Below, piece after piece: positions 25,585 to 34,439 of a DNA stretch of 64,000 nt. A model generated the notes under the pieces. It was not told the DNA's origin. It made no database searches and saw only the letters and a list, made by a program, of their open reading frames with translations. The stretch's first letter is position 1; each line of letters opens with the position of its first letter. This DNA is from Shewanella algae (GTDB taxonomy: Bacteria; Pseudomonadota; Gammaproteobacteria; Enterobacterales; Shewanellaceae). The stretch lies in the NCBI RefSeq assembly GCF_009183365.2, contig NZ_CP068230.1, positions 4,493,001 to 4,557,000 of the forward strand, read 5' to 3'. A program made the position numbers and the translations under genes.

Positions 25585-27881
25585 TGATTGTCTCCTGCAA
25601 GCAACTTGCCCAGCCCTTCCAGATGGGCAGACCAGAGCGGTACCAAGGCATCATTAACGGAATACTCAGTGCCTTTTGCCACAGCTTTGGCATTGAGACT
25701 ATCCAGCAGTCGGCGACGCTCCATGGCATCCAACTCGGCAAATACCCGCCGCAGCAACGGCAGACTCTCGACAAACGCCTCTTCCTCAAGCGACAGCAGC
25801 CAATTGTCCACCGACTGTCGCAATCTGGGGTCGTAAAGCAAGCGTTCGGCAGCCCCGCTGAAGAAGCCCTCGAAGAACCCCTTGGCTTCGGCAATCGGAT
25901 TGGCCGGTGACAACATTTTCGCCATTAATTGCGCCAGGTAGTCTTCATCCAGGCGTTTGGCCTGATACAGCAGGCGACAGCAAAGCCCGCGGACTCCCGC
26001 ATCACATAGGCCGGTATTGACCACTTCGATTAGCGCCTGCCACCAGCCCTCCATGACAGAATCTGCCACTTGTGCCAACTCCAACTGGGCATGTGCTCTG
26101 CCTACGGCCAGCCGGTAATGATTACTTTCGTCCTCATTCAACTGGCGAACAGCAATGGGCAAGGATAAAGATGCCTGCACCGCCAAGCGTTCAATCAACT
26201 CATTGACATGCGCCAGCGATAGGTTTCTCGAGGTACCGTAGCGGCTGATATCCACCAGAGGAGGCAAACAATCCAGCAGATCCAAGCCCTCGACTGTGTG
26301 TGCTGCACGCTCGGCCAACAGTTCGAAGCCCAGCTCTACCGCTCGGGGCAATTCAGCCTCCAAGGCCTCCAACACCAGGTTTGCCAGCTCACCCAGTTGT
26401 CTTTGCTCCCGCATGCGCTGGATAGTACGTTCGGCTGCCGCCTGTACCAGTGAACTGCCATAGATTTGATTTTCAACCAGTTGCACCGCAAACTCAGGTT
26501 GCCAGGCGATCACCCAACGCTCACGGAAAGTTCCTCGGCTGGCGCCGGCACTGCCCTGCTCGCCCCAAGGCACATCGAGCAGCCTCAGGCGATGCAAAAA
26601 CCAGGATTTCAGCTGGCCCGACTCACTGCGCAAGTCGAGAGAAAGCTCCCGCGGCAAAGCCTCGCTCTTGAGACGGGTTTTCTTTTGCCAACGCTGCAAG
26701 TCATCCAAGAGGGGGGCCAAAGGCACATCTGCGGGTATTTCACCCACCCGGGAGCCGAGCAGGAGTTGCTGCGAAATCTGTTGCCACCACCTGGCTTCTC
26801 CGCCGCACATAGTGGCTATAGATGCATCCCGCGCCTCTTCGAATCCAGGACTGGGACGAGCGCGAATGGCCGCCAGACTATGACACAGGCGCAGGGTCTC
26901 AATCACAGCGGCGGTTGAAACCATTAGCCCGGCCGCTCTCAACATGTCGGCAACCTGGGTTAGCCAACGAGTCAAAGAGACCTCGTCATAACCGTGTTGC
27001 CACAGGTGGCTGTACCACATGGGCGCGGCCACCCCGGCCCCATAGCCAGACTCACTGGCGAGCCTTGGGCTGGTCCAGGGGATCCAGGTTGAACTCACCC
27101 GCTTGGGCGCCAGTTTTGCCGGGAGGCTTTTCAATTGTGCCTTATCTTCTTTCTGGCTAACCTTGGTCTTCAGCCCCGGCAGATGCCAGGCACCGCAAAC
27201 CACAGCGATTGGTCCCGCGTTTTGTTTGGCTGCCTCGGCAATTTGCAGCCGCATAAAGGCTTCTCGCTGGGCTTCTCTCAAGCTGTCGTTGGGCATGGCA
27301 CTCCTGAGCTCGGCCATGGCCTGGGCCAACGCATCAAACAGCTCAGGATCGTCATCACTGCCCTGTTCTATGACATGATTCCACCAACTTTCACCGTCCT
27401 CATAACCGGCAAGCAAGGCCAGTGCTGAGACAGGATCCTGACGCAGCCGGCCCTCGTAAGGCGCGGTGGAATCTTCAGGAAGAGAGGCTGAATCTGTATC
27501 GTCAGCTTCTGTCGCTGTATCGTCGTCATCTTCCGACTCAGGCTCAATATCCTGCAGCCTGGATGCCAACTGTACAGATACAGGCAAATCAATAAAACGT
27601 ACCTCGGTATTGGTGTTCAATGCCCAGCGGCACGCCTGATACTCGGGCGAGTATTCAGCAAAGGGATAATAGAGGCTGTGGCCTGTTTCATCGGTGACAA
27701 ATGACAAGAGAGCCACCGGCGGTTTCATCTCGTCACTGGCCAAAAATGGCACCAGTTCACTGCAATCAGCCGGTCCTTCTATCAGAACCAACGCCGGGTT
27801 CAACCGCTCCAGCGCCGCCACCAGCCGCCGGGCCGAGCCCGGACCATGGTGGCGAATGCCAAAATAATGGATATTTTTCAT
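25572..27881 (-). CDS. DUF5682-family protein (YehM-like), possible TraB/TIKI-type fold
   Basis: Encodes 769 residues from the ATG at 27,881; a GTG at 27,905 is possible but lacks a ribosome binding site. The N-terminus has FGIRHHGPGSARRL, then LVLIEGPAD, and later VVCGAWHLPGL (about residue 230). These two G-x-x-H motifs plus EGP resemble the TraB/PrgY/TIKI family of putative metalloproteases. An acidic patch is at 120-140. The long C-terminal half is helical and unrecognised. It follows the MoxR gene by 27 bases and overlaps the VWA gene. I recognise the family as DUF5682, of unknown function. Confidence 0.8.
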   Translation of the reverse strand: MKNIHYFGIRHHGPGSARRLVAALERLNPALVLIEGPADCSELVPFLASDEMKPPVALLSFVTDETGHSLYYPFAEYSPEYQACRWALNTNTEVRFIDLPVSVQLASRLQDIEPESEDDDDTATEADDTDSASLPEDSTAPYEGRLRQDPVSALALLAGYEDGESWWNHVIEQGSDDDPELFDALAQAMAELRSAMPNDSLREAQREAFMRLQIAEAAKQNAGPIAVVCGAWHLPGLKTKVSQKEDKAQLKSLPAKLAPKRVSSTWIPWTSPRLASESGYGAGVAAPMWYSHLWQHGYDEVSLTRWLTQVADMLRAAGLMVSTAAVIETLRLCHSLAAIRARPSPGFEEARDASIATMCGGEARWWQQISQQLLLGSRVGEIPADVPLAPLLDDLQRWQKKTRLKSEALPRELSLDLRSESGQLKSWFLHRLRLLDVPWGEQGSAGASRGTFRERWVIAWQPEFAVQLVENQIYGSSLVQAAAERTIQRMREQRQLGELANLVLEALEAELPRAVELGFELLAERAAHTVEGLDLLDCLPPLVDISRYGTSRNLSLAHVNELIERLAVQASLSLPIAVRQLNEDESNHYRLAVGRAHAQLELAQVADSVMEGWWQALIEVVNTGLCDAGVRGLCCRLLYQAKRLDEDYLAQLMAKMLSPANPIAEAKGFFEGFFSGAAERLLYDPRLRQSVDNWLLSLEEEAFVESLPLLRRVFAELDAMERRRLLDSLNAKAVAKGTEYSVNDALVPLWSAHLEGLGKLLAGDNQWMN

Positions 27882-27908
27882 GGGCAAGTGTTCTCTGGCG
27901 GTCACGGC

Positions 27909-28988
27909 TCACAGCAGTTCATTGATGCTGTGGTAATAGGAGCTGTAATCACTGCGTTTTTTCAGCACAGTCTCGAGATACTCCTCAAGTACCAACTTGT
28001 CCTGCACAGGGTCTTTCACTATGGCGCCCACCAGATTGGCTCCCACGTCAGCAGCTCCCAGTTGACCATCGCCGAACCAGGCTGCCTGACTCAAGCCGCC
28101 AACCATCACGGCAATAGCCTCGGCAGTGGACAGATTCCCCGAAGGCACCTTGAGCGCCATCTTGCCATCCAAGGTAGCGCCGCTTCTCAGTTCGCGGAAG
28201 ATAGTTACCACTTTCTCAATTTCACTGCTGGCACTGGCGGGCACCGGCAGTGACAGGCTTTGACCCATCTCGACCACCCGGCGACGAATGATCTCTACTT
28301 CTTGCTCCATATCATCGGGTAGCGGCAACACTACTACGTTGAAGCGCCGCTTGAGTGCCGAAGACAGCTCATTCACACCTTTATCGCGGTTATTGGCGGT
28401 AGCTATGATATTGAAACCTCGCTTGGCAAACACAGCATCGTTCAGCTCGGGCACCGGCAACATTTTTTCAGACAATACGGTTATCAGGGTATCCTGGACA
28501 TCCGAACCCATGCGGGTCAATTCCTCCAGACGGCACAAGGTACCAGACTCCATGGCCCGGAACAGTGGTGTCGGCACCAAGGCGTCCTTACTGGGGCCTT
28601 TGGCAAGCAGCTGAGCATAGTTCCAACCGTAACGAATTTGGTTTTCATCTGTGCCTGCAGTGCATTGGATCACCTGGGTACTGTTGCCCGAAATAGCCGC
28701 AGCCAGATGCTCGGACACCCAGGACTTGGCAGTACCCGGTACCCCAAGGAGCAACAGCGCCCTGTCAGTGGCCAAAGTCGCAACCGCTGTTTCGATAAGG
28801 CGACGATTGCCTATGTATTTGGGGCTGATAGACACCCCGGAATCCGTAGTGCCACCGAGTAGATACTTGACCACACTTTTAGGCGTCAGTTGCCAATTCT
28901 CAGGCTTTTGGCCATGATCTTCTTCTTTCAGAGCATCCAGCTCGGCTTGATAAATGACTTCCGCCGGTTGCCTTAATACGTCACTCAT
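27909..28988 (-). CDS. MoxR-family AAA+ ATPase (YehL-like)
   Basis: Encodes 359 residues. The Walker A motif GVPGTAKS is at 82-89. The Walker B position reads LCRLEE (151-156), with Glu in place of the usual Asp. Sensor-1 is IIATANN (about 194-200) and the arginine-finger-type ALKRRF is at 211-216. It belongs to the MoxR clade of the helix-2-insert AAA+ group, which normally acts as a chaperone-like remodeller with VWA proteins. GAAGGATGAAAAG precedes the ATG. It is the middle gene of the operon, four bases after the DUF5691 stop. Confidence 0.9.
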   Translation of the reverse strand: MSDVLRQPAEVIYQAELDALKEEDHGQKPENWQLTPKSVVKYLLGGTTDSGVSISPKYIGNRRLIETAVATLATDRALLLLGVPGTAKSWVSEHLAAAISGNSTQVIQCTAGTDENQIRYGWNYAQLLAKGPSKDALVPTPLFRAMESGTLCRLEELTRMGSDVQDTLITVLSEKMLPVPELNDAVFAKRGFNIIATANNRDKGVNELSSALKRRFNVVVLPLPDDMEQEVEIIRRRVVEMGQSLSLPVPASASSEIEKVVTIFRELRSGATLDGKMALKVPSGNLSTAEAIAVMVGGLSQAAWFGDGQLGAADVGANLVGAIVKDPVQDKLVLEEYLETVLKKRSDYSSYYHSINELL

Positions 28989-28992
28989 CTTT

Positions 28993-30462
28993 TCATCCTT
29001 CTAGTTGCAAACTTACGTTAAATTTCAAATAGTCGAGTATTGGGTGCATGGGCGATATCCCCAGCGTCTTTGTCTCGGCCAGCAGCCACTGAGCACACTC
29101 GAGGTTCAGGCACAAACCCAATTGTTGCATCACCCAAGAGAGTTGCCGTTCCACCTCGTCCGCATCCTTGGCTTGTACCAGGGTTTTAAGTTGTTTAAGC
29201 AGTTCAGCCGTGGCCTTGCAACGGCTGAACTCAGCGACACTCAGCCAGTGCCATTCACTGCTAAATAGTGCGTACGGAGCATTGGGGAGCAGATCGCCGG
29301 GAGCCTTGGACAGTAGCGTCTGAGCCAGGTTGACCTTGGCTTGCTCGTTTAACCTGGATACCAATAAACCCAGTTCAGCCATGGGATTTTCATTTTCCTC
29401 AACGGCCCAATCGAGCAGCCGATTGGCCACCAACAACACCTGTTCCTCGGGCAAACTGGCAGCAACATTCAGCAGCAAGGCCTGATTGGGGCTATTGAGC
29501 CCCTTACCGGCGTTGTCGGCAAAGGACCACTGGCACAAAAGCTGCTCCAGACTCATGCCCAGCCCAGTTGCCAGCAAAGGCAAGGAAACGCTCTTCAGTG
29601 CGGCGCAGCGGTCACGATTCTGGACACTGTTTTTCAGCACAGGAGCAAGCAACACAGTTTCGCGCCGTAGCAGCCCCCGAGGTTTCAGTGACAGCCAAGT
29701 TACCAGCTCTGTGAGTGTCTCATCCTCCGCTTGCTGGTTGCCCTGACCTAAGCGCATCTGCAATTGATTGGCCAGTTCCTTCACTTTCTGGGATCTGTCT
29801 TTTTCCAGAGATACCAATAAGGGCAAGTCTGCCGAGCTCAGTCCATCTGCCAATACCTGATAGAGATTCAGGCGTTTATCGGCGGCTTCCGAGGCGGCCA
29901 TGCTTGCCAGCAAATCACGAGCGGCATCCGGCGACCGGCGCCGCAGCAGCTTAAGCGCAGCCAGCCTCTGTGCCGGGCTTTTATCGGGCCAGCTCTCTTC
30001 GGTAAGCGGTTCATCCCTGGCATCGGTAACCCAGCAAACCCAAGGTTCAAACTCAGGCGGCAGCTCTGCATCCTGTCGACCGGGCAGCCAGTCTTCGGGA
30101 TGAGGGGAAAAACCACGACTCACCAGCAGCGCCAACAGCGCCTGATATTGACTGCCGGATGTGGTGGTCAGCGCCAGTAACTGCCTGAATGCCGGGCGAC
30201 ATTGGCCGGGTAATAGGGACAGACTCAGTTGCGGCAAGCCGGGCAAGGTTTTACGCGGCCCGGGGGGATGGGGTTGTTGCAACAGGGGATACTGGCTGCA
30301 ATAAGCCAGCGCCATCAGGGTGCGCTCGTCATCGTCGGCATCGGCGGGCACGGTCCAATGCTCAGGAAGCAAAATCGGCGCGCCGCCATCACCTATCAAC
30401 CAACGCTGCTTGAGTTCGTCAATCTGTGCCAGATCCTGTTGTAGGGTTTCAGCATTTAGCAT
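28993..30462 (-). CDS. DUF5691-like helical-repeat protein of the MoxR/VWA operon
   Basis: Encodes about 489 residues from the ATG at 30,462, whose ATGCTAA overlaps the stop of the SWIM gene by seven bases and has GGGGTGATCTC upstream. The 30,489 start would overlap more. The protein is Leu/Ala/Gln-rich, with long predicted helices that look like HEAT-type repeats (LAALKLLRRRSPDAARDLLA and similar). No catalytic motif is visible. Based on operon partners I assign it to DUF5691, which is memory-based. Possibly a scaffold or substrate adaptor for the AAA+ ATPase. Confidence 0.75.
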   Translation of the reverse strand: MLNAETLQQDLAQIDELKQRWLIGDGGAPILLPEHWTVPADADDDERTLMALAYCSQYPLLQQPHPPGPRKTLPGLPQLSLSLLPGQCRPAFRQLLALTTTSGSQYQALLALLVSRGFSPHPEDWLPGRQDAELPPEFEPWVCWVTDARDEPLTEESWPDKSPAQRLAALKLLRRRSPDAARDLLASMAASEAADKRLNLYQVLADGLSSADLPLLVSLEKDRSQKVKELANQLQMRLGQGNQQAEDETLTELVTWLSLKPRGLLRRETVLLAPVLKNSVQNRDRCAALKSVSLPLLATGLGMSLEQLLCQWSFADNAGKGLNSPNQALLLNVAASLPEEQVLLVANRLLDWAVEENENPMAELGLLVSRLNEQAKVNLAQTLLSKAPGDLLPNAPYALFSSEWHWLSVAEFSRCKATAELLKQLKTLVQAKDADEVERQLSWVMQQLGLCLNLECAQWLLAETKTLGISPMHPILDYLKFNVSLQLEG

Positions 30463-31835
30463 GAGATCACCCCCCAGGCACTGGTACAAACAGACAGAAG
30501 TTCGGCTCCATCACCACGCCAGCAGACAAAGGCCCCTTGCAAGTCTCCCTGTGCCAAGGGTGGCAAGTCTCTGCCCTTCACCGGAATTAGCTGCTCCTCG
30601 ACACTGAGCCAATAACCGCCGTCCTCTGTCTGCTGCAAACTGCATGGGCCCAACACCAAGGGCACTGAAGTTTCCCATGGCAAGGTGCGCCGCAGCGTAA
30701 ACAAGGCTTGCTCTGGTGTCATAGCCGAGGCTGCGGGCCAGGATACGGCTTCTGGTGCCAGAATCTGGTACCGGGTCAATATGGCGCGCTGCGGCGCCCT
30801 GGAGGGATAAAAGACCAGTTCCCCTTCAAGCAAGGTACCGGCCCTGAGGCTGGCCTCACGTTTGCCTGCCGTGGCTGGATAATAGTCGAGCAACATGGCG
30901 CCTGAGCTACACTGGCCATCCAGTGGCCAAAGCCAGGTCGCATGGCTAACCAAACCGTCCCGTCGGGTTTCGATACGCTCACCAAGGCATAACCAGCGGC
31001 CACTGACCCCGGTTGCGACATTGGCCAGCAGCTGTTCTCGATTTTCCGCCCCAACCAGCGCCCGCCGAACATCGGGATCCTGCGGATTGATTCGCCAGGC
31101 CCGGGAAAGCAAGACCCAGATCCCCAGTTCTTCTATCAGCCGGGCCAGTTGCCGCTCAAACGGCAGTCCAGCCAACAAGGACGGTAATTCATCGACTCGG
31201 GATGCCAAGGCACTCGCTTTAGCATCCACCAACCTTGCGGCAATGCGTCGAACCCTGGGGCGTAAATCCTTAAGCAGTCCGGAAAGACCGGTTCGCTGTT
31301 GATCGCGGATCCACAGCTCAAGCTCAGCCAACCCTTCGCGTATGCTTTGCTCGCTGGCTTGCTGCGCCGCCAAAGCCCGCTTTTGCTTTTGCGCGGCATT
31401 CTTGGCGAGTTGCTCCGGGCTGAGCATTGGCTCTTCATCACCGGCGGTGGCGATATTCTTCGCCACCGAGGGCTTGTTATCCTCAGTTGCGGTGGCAGAA
31501 CTGCGACGACGACGGGACAACCATTCCCCAACCCAATCGGGCGGGGTTGACTCATTGAAGCTGTCTTGGCTTTCACTGAAGATCCACATCAATGCAAGCA
31601 CATGTTTACACGGGAATTTTCTAGATGGGCAGGTACACTTGTAGCCATGGTCGACCACATCTGCCATGGTGAGGTAGGGATTGGCACCCGATCCCTGGCA
31701 CTGCCCCCAAATACTATTGAGTTCAGAGGCTACGCCCAACATGGGCCACTTGGATGTATTGAGCAGCTTTTTGGCAGCCCCCAGAGATGACTGATCCGGG
31801 GCCAGGTCCTGCACTACCTGTAATGGGAGTTCCAT
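30456..31835 (-). CDS. SWIM zinc-finger protein (YehQ-like)
   Basis: Encodes 459 residues. The SWIM zinc finger is complete at residues 67-78: C-T-C-x6-C-K-H (CxCx6CxH). This fold binds nucleic acid or protein. A helical, basic stretch (about 140-170) and an unrecognised C-terminal beta-rich region follow. AAGGACTGGAA precedes the ATG, and it is the first gene of the operon. A SWIM protein is the usual fifth partner in MoxR-VWA-DUF5682 clusters, comparable to E. coli YehQ. Confidence 0.85.
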   Translation of the reverse strand: MELPLQVVQDLAPDQSSLGAAKKLLNTSKWPMLGVASELNSIWGQCQGSGANPYLTMADVVDHGYKCTCPSRKFPCKHVLALMWIFSESQDSFNESTPPDWVGEWLSRRRRSSATATEDNKPSVAKNIATAGDEEPMLSPEQLAKNAAQKQKRALAAQQASEQSIREGLAELELWIRDQQRTGLSGLLKDLRPRVRRIAARLVDAKASALASRVDELPSLLAGLPFERQLARLIEELGIWVLLSRAWRINPQDPDVRRALVGAENREQLLANVATGVSGRWLCLGERIETRRDGLVSHATWLWPLDGQCSSGAMLLDYYPATAGKREASLRAGTLLEGELVFYPSRAPQRAILTRYQILAPEAVSWPAASAMTPEQALFTLRRTLPWETSVPLVLGPCSLQQTEDGGYWLSVEEQLIPVKGRDLPPLAQGDLQGAFVCWRGDGAELLSVCTSAWGVISC

Positions 31836-32403
31836 TTCCAGTCCTTGTTCTCTTGCCCGCCGCCAACGAATGAGGGGCAGACAAAGACGTCCTATCCTAT
31901 TGGGCTAAAGACAAAAGCCCTTCAAATTCAAGTGCGAAATTCTGCCTGAATTAGACTGGAAAAGAAATTGCCTTTACCCGAATGGCAAGAGTTTTAGATA
32001 AGCATTTGATCTTAAGCACAGCAAAGAATTAATCGTCCCCTGCTGCCATTTGTGATTAAAGGCGCCTTACCTCTCTCTGCGGCAACGAGTCAGACTTCTG
32101 CCCCAATGACCGCCGAAACCGCAGTGTGGTCGAGGCCAAGGTAAAACGCGCGACCAAAGAGGCCTGCAGCGCCACATCCCCTCAAACATCACTACAACAC
32201 GATATCTACTGCATTCATCCAAAGCGCAATGCCTGCCTCGATTTCTTGTAGTAAAGACTGATTAAAAATGAGTACCCAAACTCATCGTCTATTAGAGATA
32301 CAACCATCACAATGTCTGACAAGCATTCAATCAGGTACTTGTAAAAATAAAAACAATCACTTAGCCTGATTTCAACTTAAATAGGTAGGGCTGGTGTACA
32401 AGG
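31836..32403. other. Intergenic region between the SWIM gene and the EVE-HNH gene
   Basis: 568 bases between divergent genes. It should hold the promoter of the five-gene operon (near 31,836-32,000, AT-rich) and that of the nuclease gene (about 32,260-32,400, strongly AT-rich). The central GC-richer part, 32,060-32,251, is an open frame without a start codon and is listed separately as a probable gene remnant. No terminator or repeat was recognised. Confidence 0.5.
32060..32251 (+). pseudogene. Cysteine-rich gene remnant lacking a start codon
   Basis: A frame of 63 codons, open from a stop at 32,057 to the TAG at 32,249-32,251, reads like real protein: C-G-N-E-S-D-F-C-P-N-D near its start, then VVEAKVKRATKEAC, DIYCIHPKRN and CLDFL. 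It has no ATG, GTG or TTG start near its beginning, and its base composition differs from the AT-rich flanks. It is most likely the 3' end of a decayed gene. The family is not recognised. Confidence 0.35.
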
Positions 32404-33342
32404 ATGTATTGGTGGGTTAATCACAAACAAACCTTCAAGCAAGAGATTGATGATGGTTACATTTGGTCTCCCAAATGTAAAACGAATGGACAAAGAAATT
32501 ACAGCTACGACAATCTACCTAGAACTCAAGTTGGTGATATTGTTTTCTCCTACGCCAACGCAAAACTACAAGCCATAGGCTCAGTCACCCAAACGTGTCA
32601 AACAGCCCCTAAACCTGACTTTGGAAGTTCAGGAAGTCAGTGGAGCGATGAAGGATGGTTGGTCTTGATTCGTTGGCAAAGGCTTTCTAACCCTTTACGG
32701 CCAAAAGATTTTCTGCAAGACCTCGCTCCTCATTTTCCCTCTAAGTATTCACCTCTTCAGGCGAATGGAAATGGTAACCAATGTTGCTACCTGGCAGAGA
32801 TCAGCAATTCATTTGCTAGGCAACTGCTGAGTCTGTGCCTTAAACATGAATGGGACTATACCCGCAGATCTGATATTGATCGCCTCTTTAGAGACCTAGA
32901 CATAGAATCCATTAATAGCTCTAGTGGATCAGAGACCACTAAACAACAGTTAATTGATGCTAGAAGAGGCCATGGAACCTATAGAAGGCAATTAGAGCGA
33001 GTCGAGCAAGGGTGCAGAGTTACTGGAGTATCAGAGCCTCATTATCTCATCGCTAGCCATATCAAACCATGGGCCGTAGCCGACAATAAAGAACGCCTGG
33101 ATCCTTATAACGGCCTATTGCTTTCACCCCATGTGGATATACTCTTTAACAATGGGGATATTAGCTTTTCTTGCAAAGGCGAAATGTTGCTGGCGGCCCC
33201 TGAGAGGCTGAAGCCAATCTTGCAAAAATGGCACATAAAATACCCTTGTAACATCGGGCAGCTGCACCCTAAGCAGTTAAAATATCTGAATTTCCATAGG
33301 GAGTTCGTGTTTAAAAAACCACGGAAAAATGAGCAAGAATAA
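32404..33342 (+). CDS. EVE-HNH endonuclease, probable modification-dependent restriction enzyme
   Basis: Encodes 312 residues. The N-terminal ~140 residues (YWWVNHKQTFKQE, GYIWSPK, GDIVFSYAN, IGSV) look like an EVE/PUA-type base-reading domain. The C-terminal part (about 200-290) is an HNH nuclease: CRVTG, ASHIKPWA, DPYNGLLLSPHVDILFN. This architecture matches EVE-HNH enzymes that cut DNA with modified cytosine (the VcaM4I type). No methylase is adjacent, as expected for a stand-alone type IV-like enzyme. The gene is visibly more AT-rich than its neighbours, suggesting horizontal gain. The start is set by the conserved family N-terminus; its ribosome binding site is weak. Confidence 0.85.
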   Translation: MYWWVNHKQTFKQEIDDGYIWSPKCKTNGQRNYSYDNLPRTQVGDIVFSYANAKLQAIGSVTQTCQTAPKPDFGSSGSQWSDEGWLVLIRWQRLSNPLRPKDFLQDLAPHFPSKYSPLQANGNGNQCCYLAEISNSFARQLLSLCLKHEWDYTRRSDIDRLFRDLDIESINSSSGSETTKQQLIDARRGHGTYRRQLERVEQGCRVTGVSEPHYLIASHIKPWAVADNKERLDPYNGLLLSPHVDILFNNGDISFSCKGEMLLAAPERLKPILQKWHIKYPCNIGQLHPKQLKYLNFHREFVFKKPRKNEQE

Positions 33343-33374
33343 CCCAAGAGGTCACTCAGTCTCGCTTACTTTCA

Positions 33375-34439
33375 TCAAACCAAACACGCCTTAAGGGCCT
33401 CGCTCTGCTGCAATAAGCTGAGATAGAGGGTGAACTGGTTGGCGGCTCTGTCCAGGTTGTGGCCTTCGCGATGGATATGGAAATACTTATCCCCCAACAG
33501 ATAGTCGGTGAGGAAACGCACACCTATCATAAGACAAATCACCCGGGCACCCAGCCATAGGCTCTGGCGCTCCAGTGGCGTCAACACCTCGCCCAGCTCT
33601 GCCAGGTAACCCCGGCAGATGGCGGCAAACACTTCGGGCCTGACTCTAACCTTATCGAGTGCAGTGGAATCTTCAGCCTCGGGCGAGCAGAAGGTGCGCA
33701 CCATGTCGCCGAAGTCATACATCAGGAAACCCTTCATGCAGGTGTCGAGATCTATGATGGCCATGCTGGACATATCACGCTTGTCGAACAGCATGTTGTT
33801 GATCTTGGTGTCGTTGTGGCAAATCCGCAGCGGCAAACCGGCACAGGTATCTTCAAGCTCCGCAAGCAACGATTGCTGGGACAAGGCCAACTCTGCCCAC
33901 TGCCGACAGTGCTGCAGGCGCCCAAGCGGGTCCTCGGCAACCGCCTTGGAAAGCGCTTCGATTCTGCCCGGCAGATGGTGAAACAGAGGGATCACATCTT
34001 CCAGTTCATGGGGGTCTACTTGGCTCAGGGCGCGGGCGAAATGGCCAAAGGCCCGCGCCGCCTGTTCGGCCTCGGCCTCAGAGCGCACCACTTCGATGCT
34101 CTGACTGAAAGGCAGATAACTGATGGCGCGCCAGAATCCCTGTTCACCGAGATCCACCGCCAACTGCTGCTCGCGGGTCATCACAGGCCTTATCAGCTGC
34201 AGTTGATAGCCGCCTTGCGCAGCACACTGACTCAAATGCTCGCTGACCTTGGCCGCATTATTGACCAAGGCGTTGGGCGCACGAAATACCTGAGTGTTGA
34301 TCTTTTGCAGCACAAGTTCGCTATCGGCGCTGCGGATCAGAAAAGTGTCGTTGATATGGCCATTGCCCAGTGGGCTGATTTTGGCATTGTCAGGGATCCC
34401 GAAGTGAGGCAGCACCTGCTGCCGGATAAGCTCAAGCAC
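33375..34439 (-). CDS. Phosphotransferase, N-acetylhexosamine kinase (NahK)-like
   Basis: Encodes 354 residues from a GTG that overlaps the upstream gene by eight bases. It has an APH-type kinase fold: LGNGHINDTF (glycine-rich loop), catalytic loop LRICHNDTKINNML and the metal-binding IIDLDTC. These follow Bifidobacterium NahK closely, which phosphorylates GlcNAc and GalNAc at C1. The overlapping nucleotidyltransferase would make the UDP sugar, giving a two-step salvage route. It ends near the EVE-HNH gene, convergent with it. Another sugar substrate is possible. Confidence 0.82.
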   Translation of the reverse strand: MLELIRQQVLPHFGIPDNAKISPLGNGHINDTFLIRSADSELVLQKINTQVFRAPNALVNNAAKVSEHLSQCAAQGGYQLQLIRPVMTREQQLAVDLGEQGFWRAISYLPFSQSIEVVRSEAEAEQAARAFGHFARALSQVDPHELEDVIPLFHHLPGRIEALSKAVAEDPLGRLQHCRQWAELALSQQSLLAELEDTCAGLPLRICHNDTKINNMLFDKRDMSSMAIIDLDTCMKGFLMYDFGDMVRTFCSPEAEDSTALDKVRVRPEVFAAICRGYLAELGEVLTPLERQSLWLGARVICLMIGVRFLTDYLLGDKYFHIHREGHNLDRAANQFTLYLSLLQQSEALKACLV

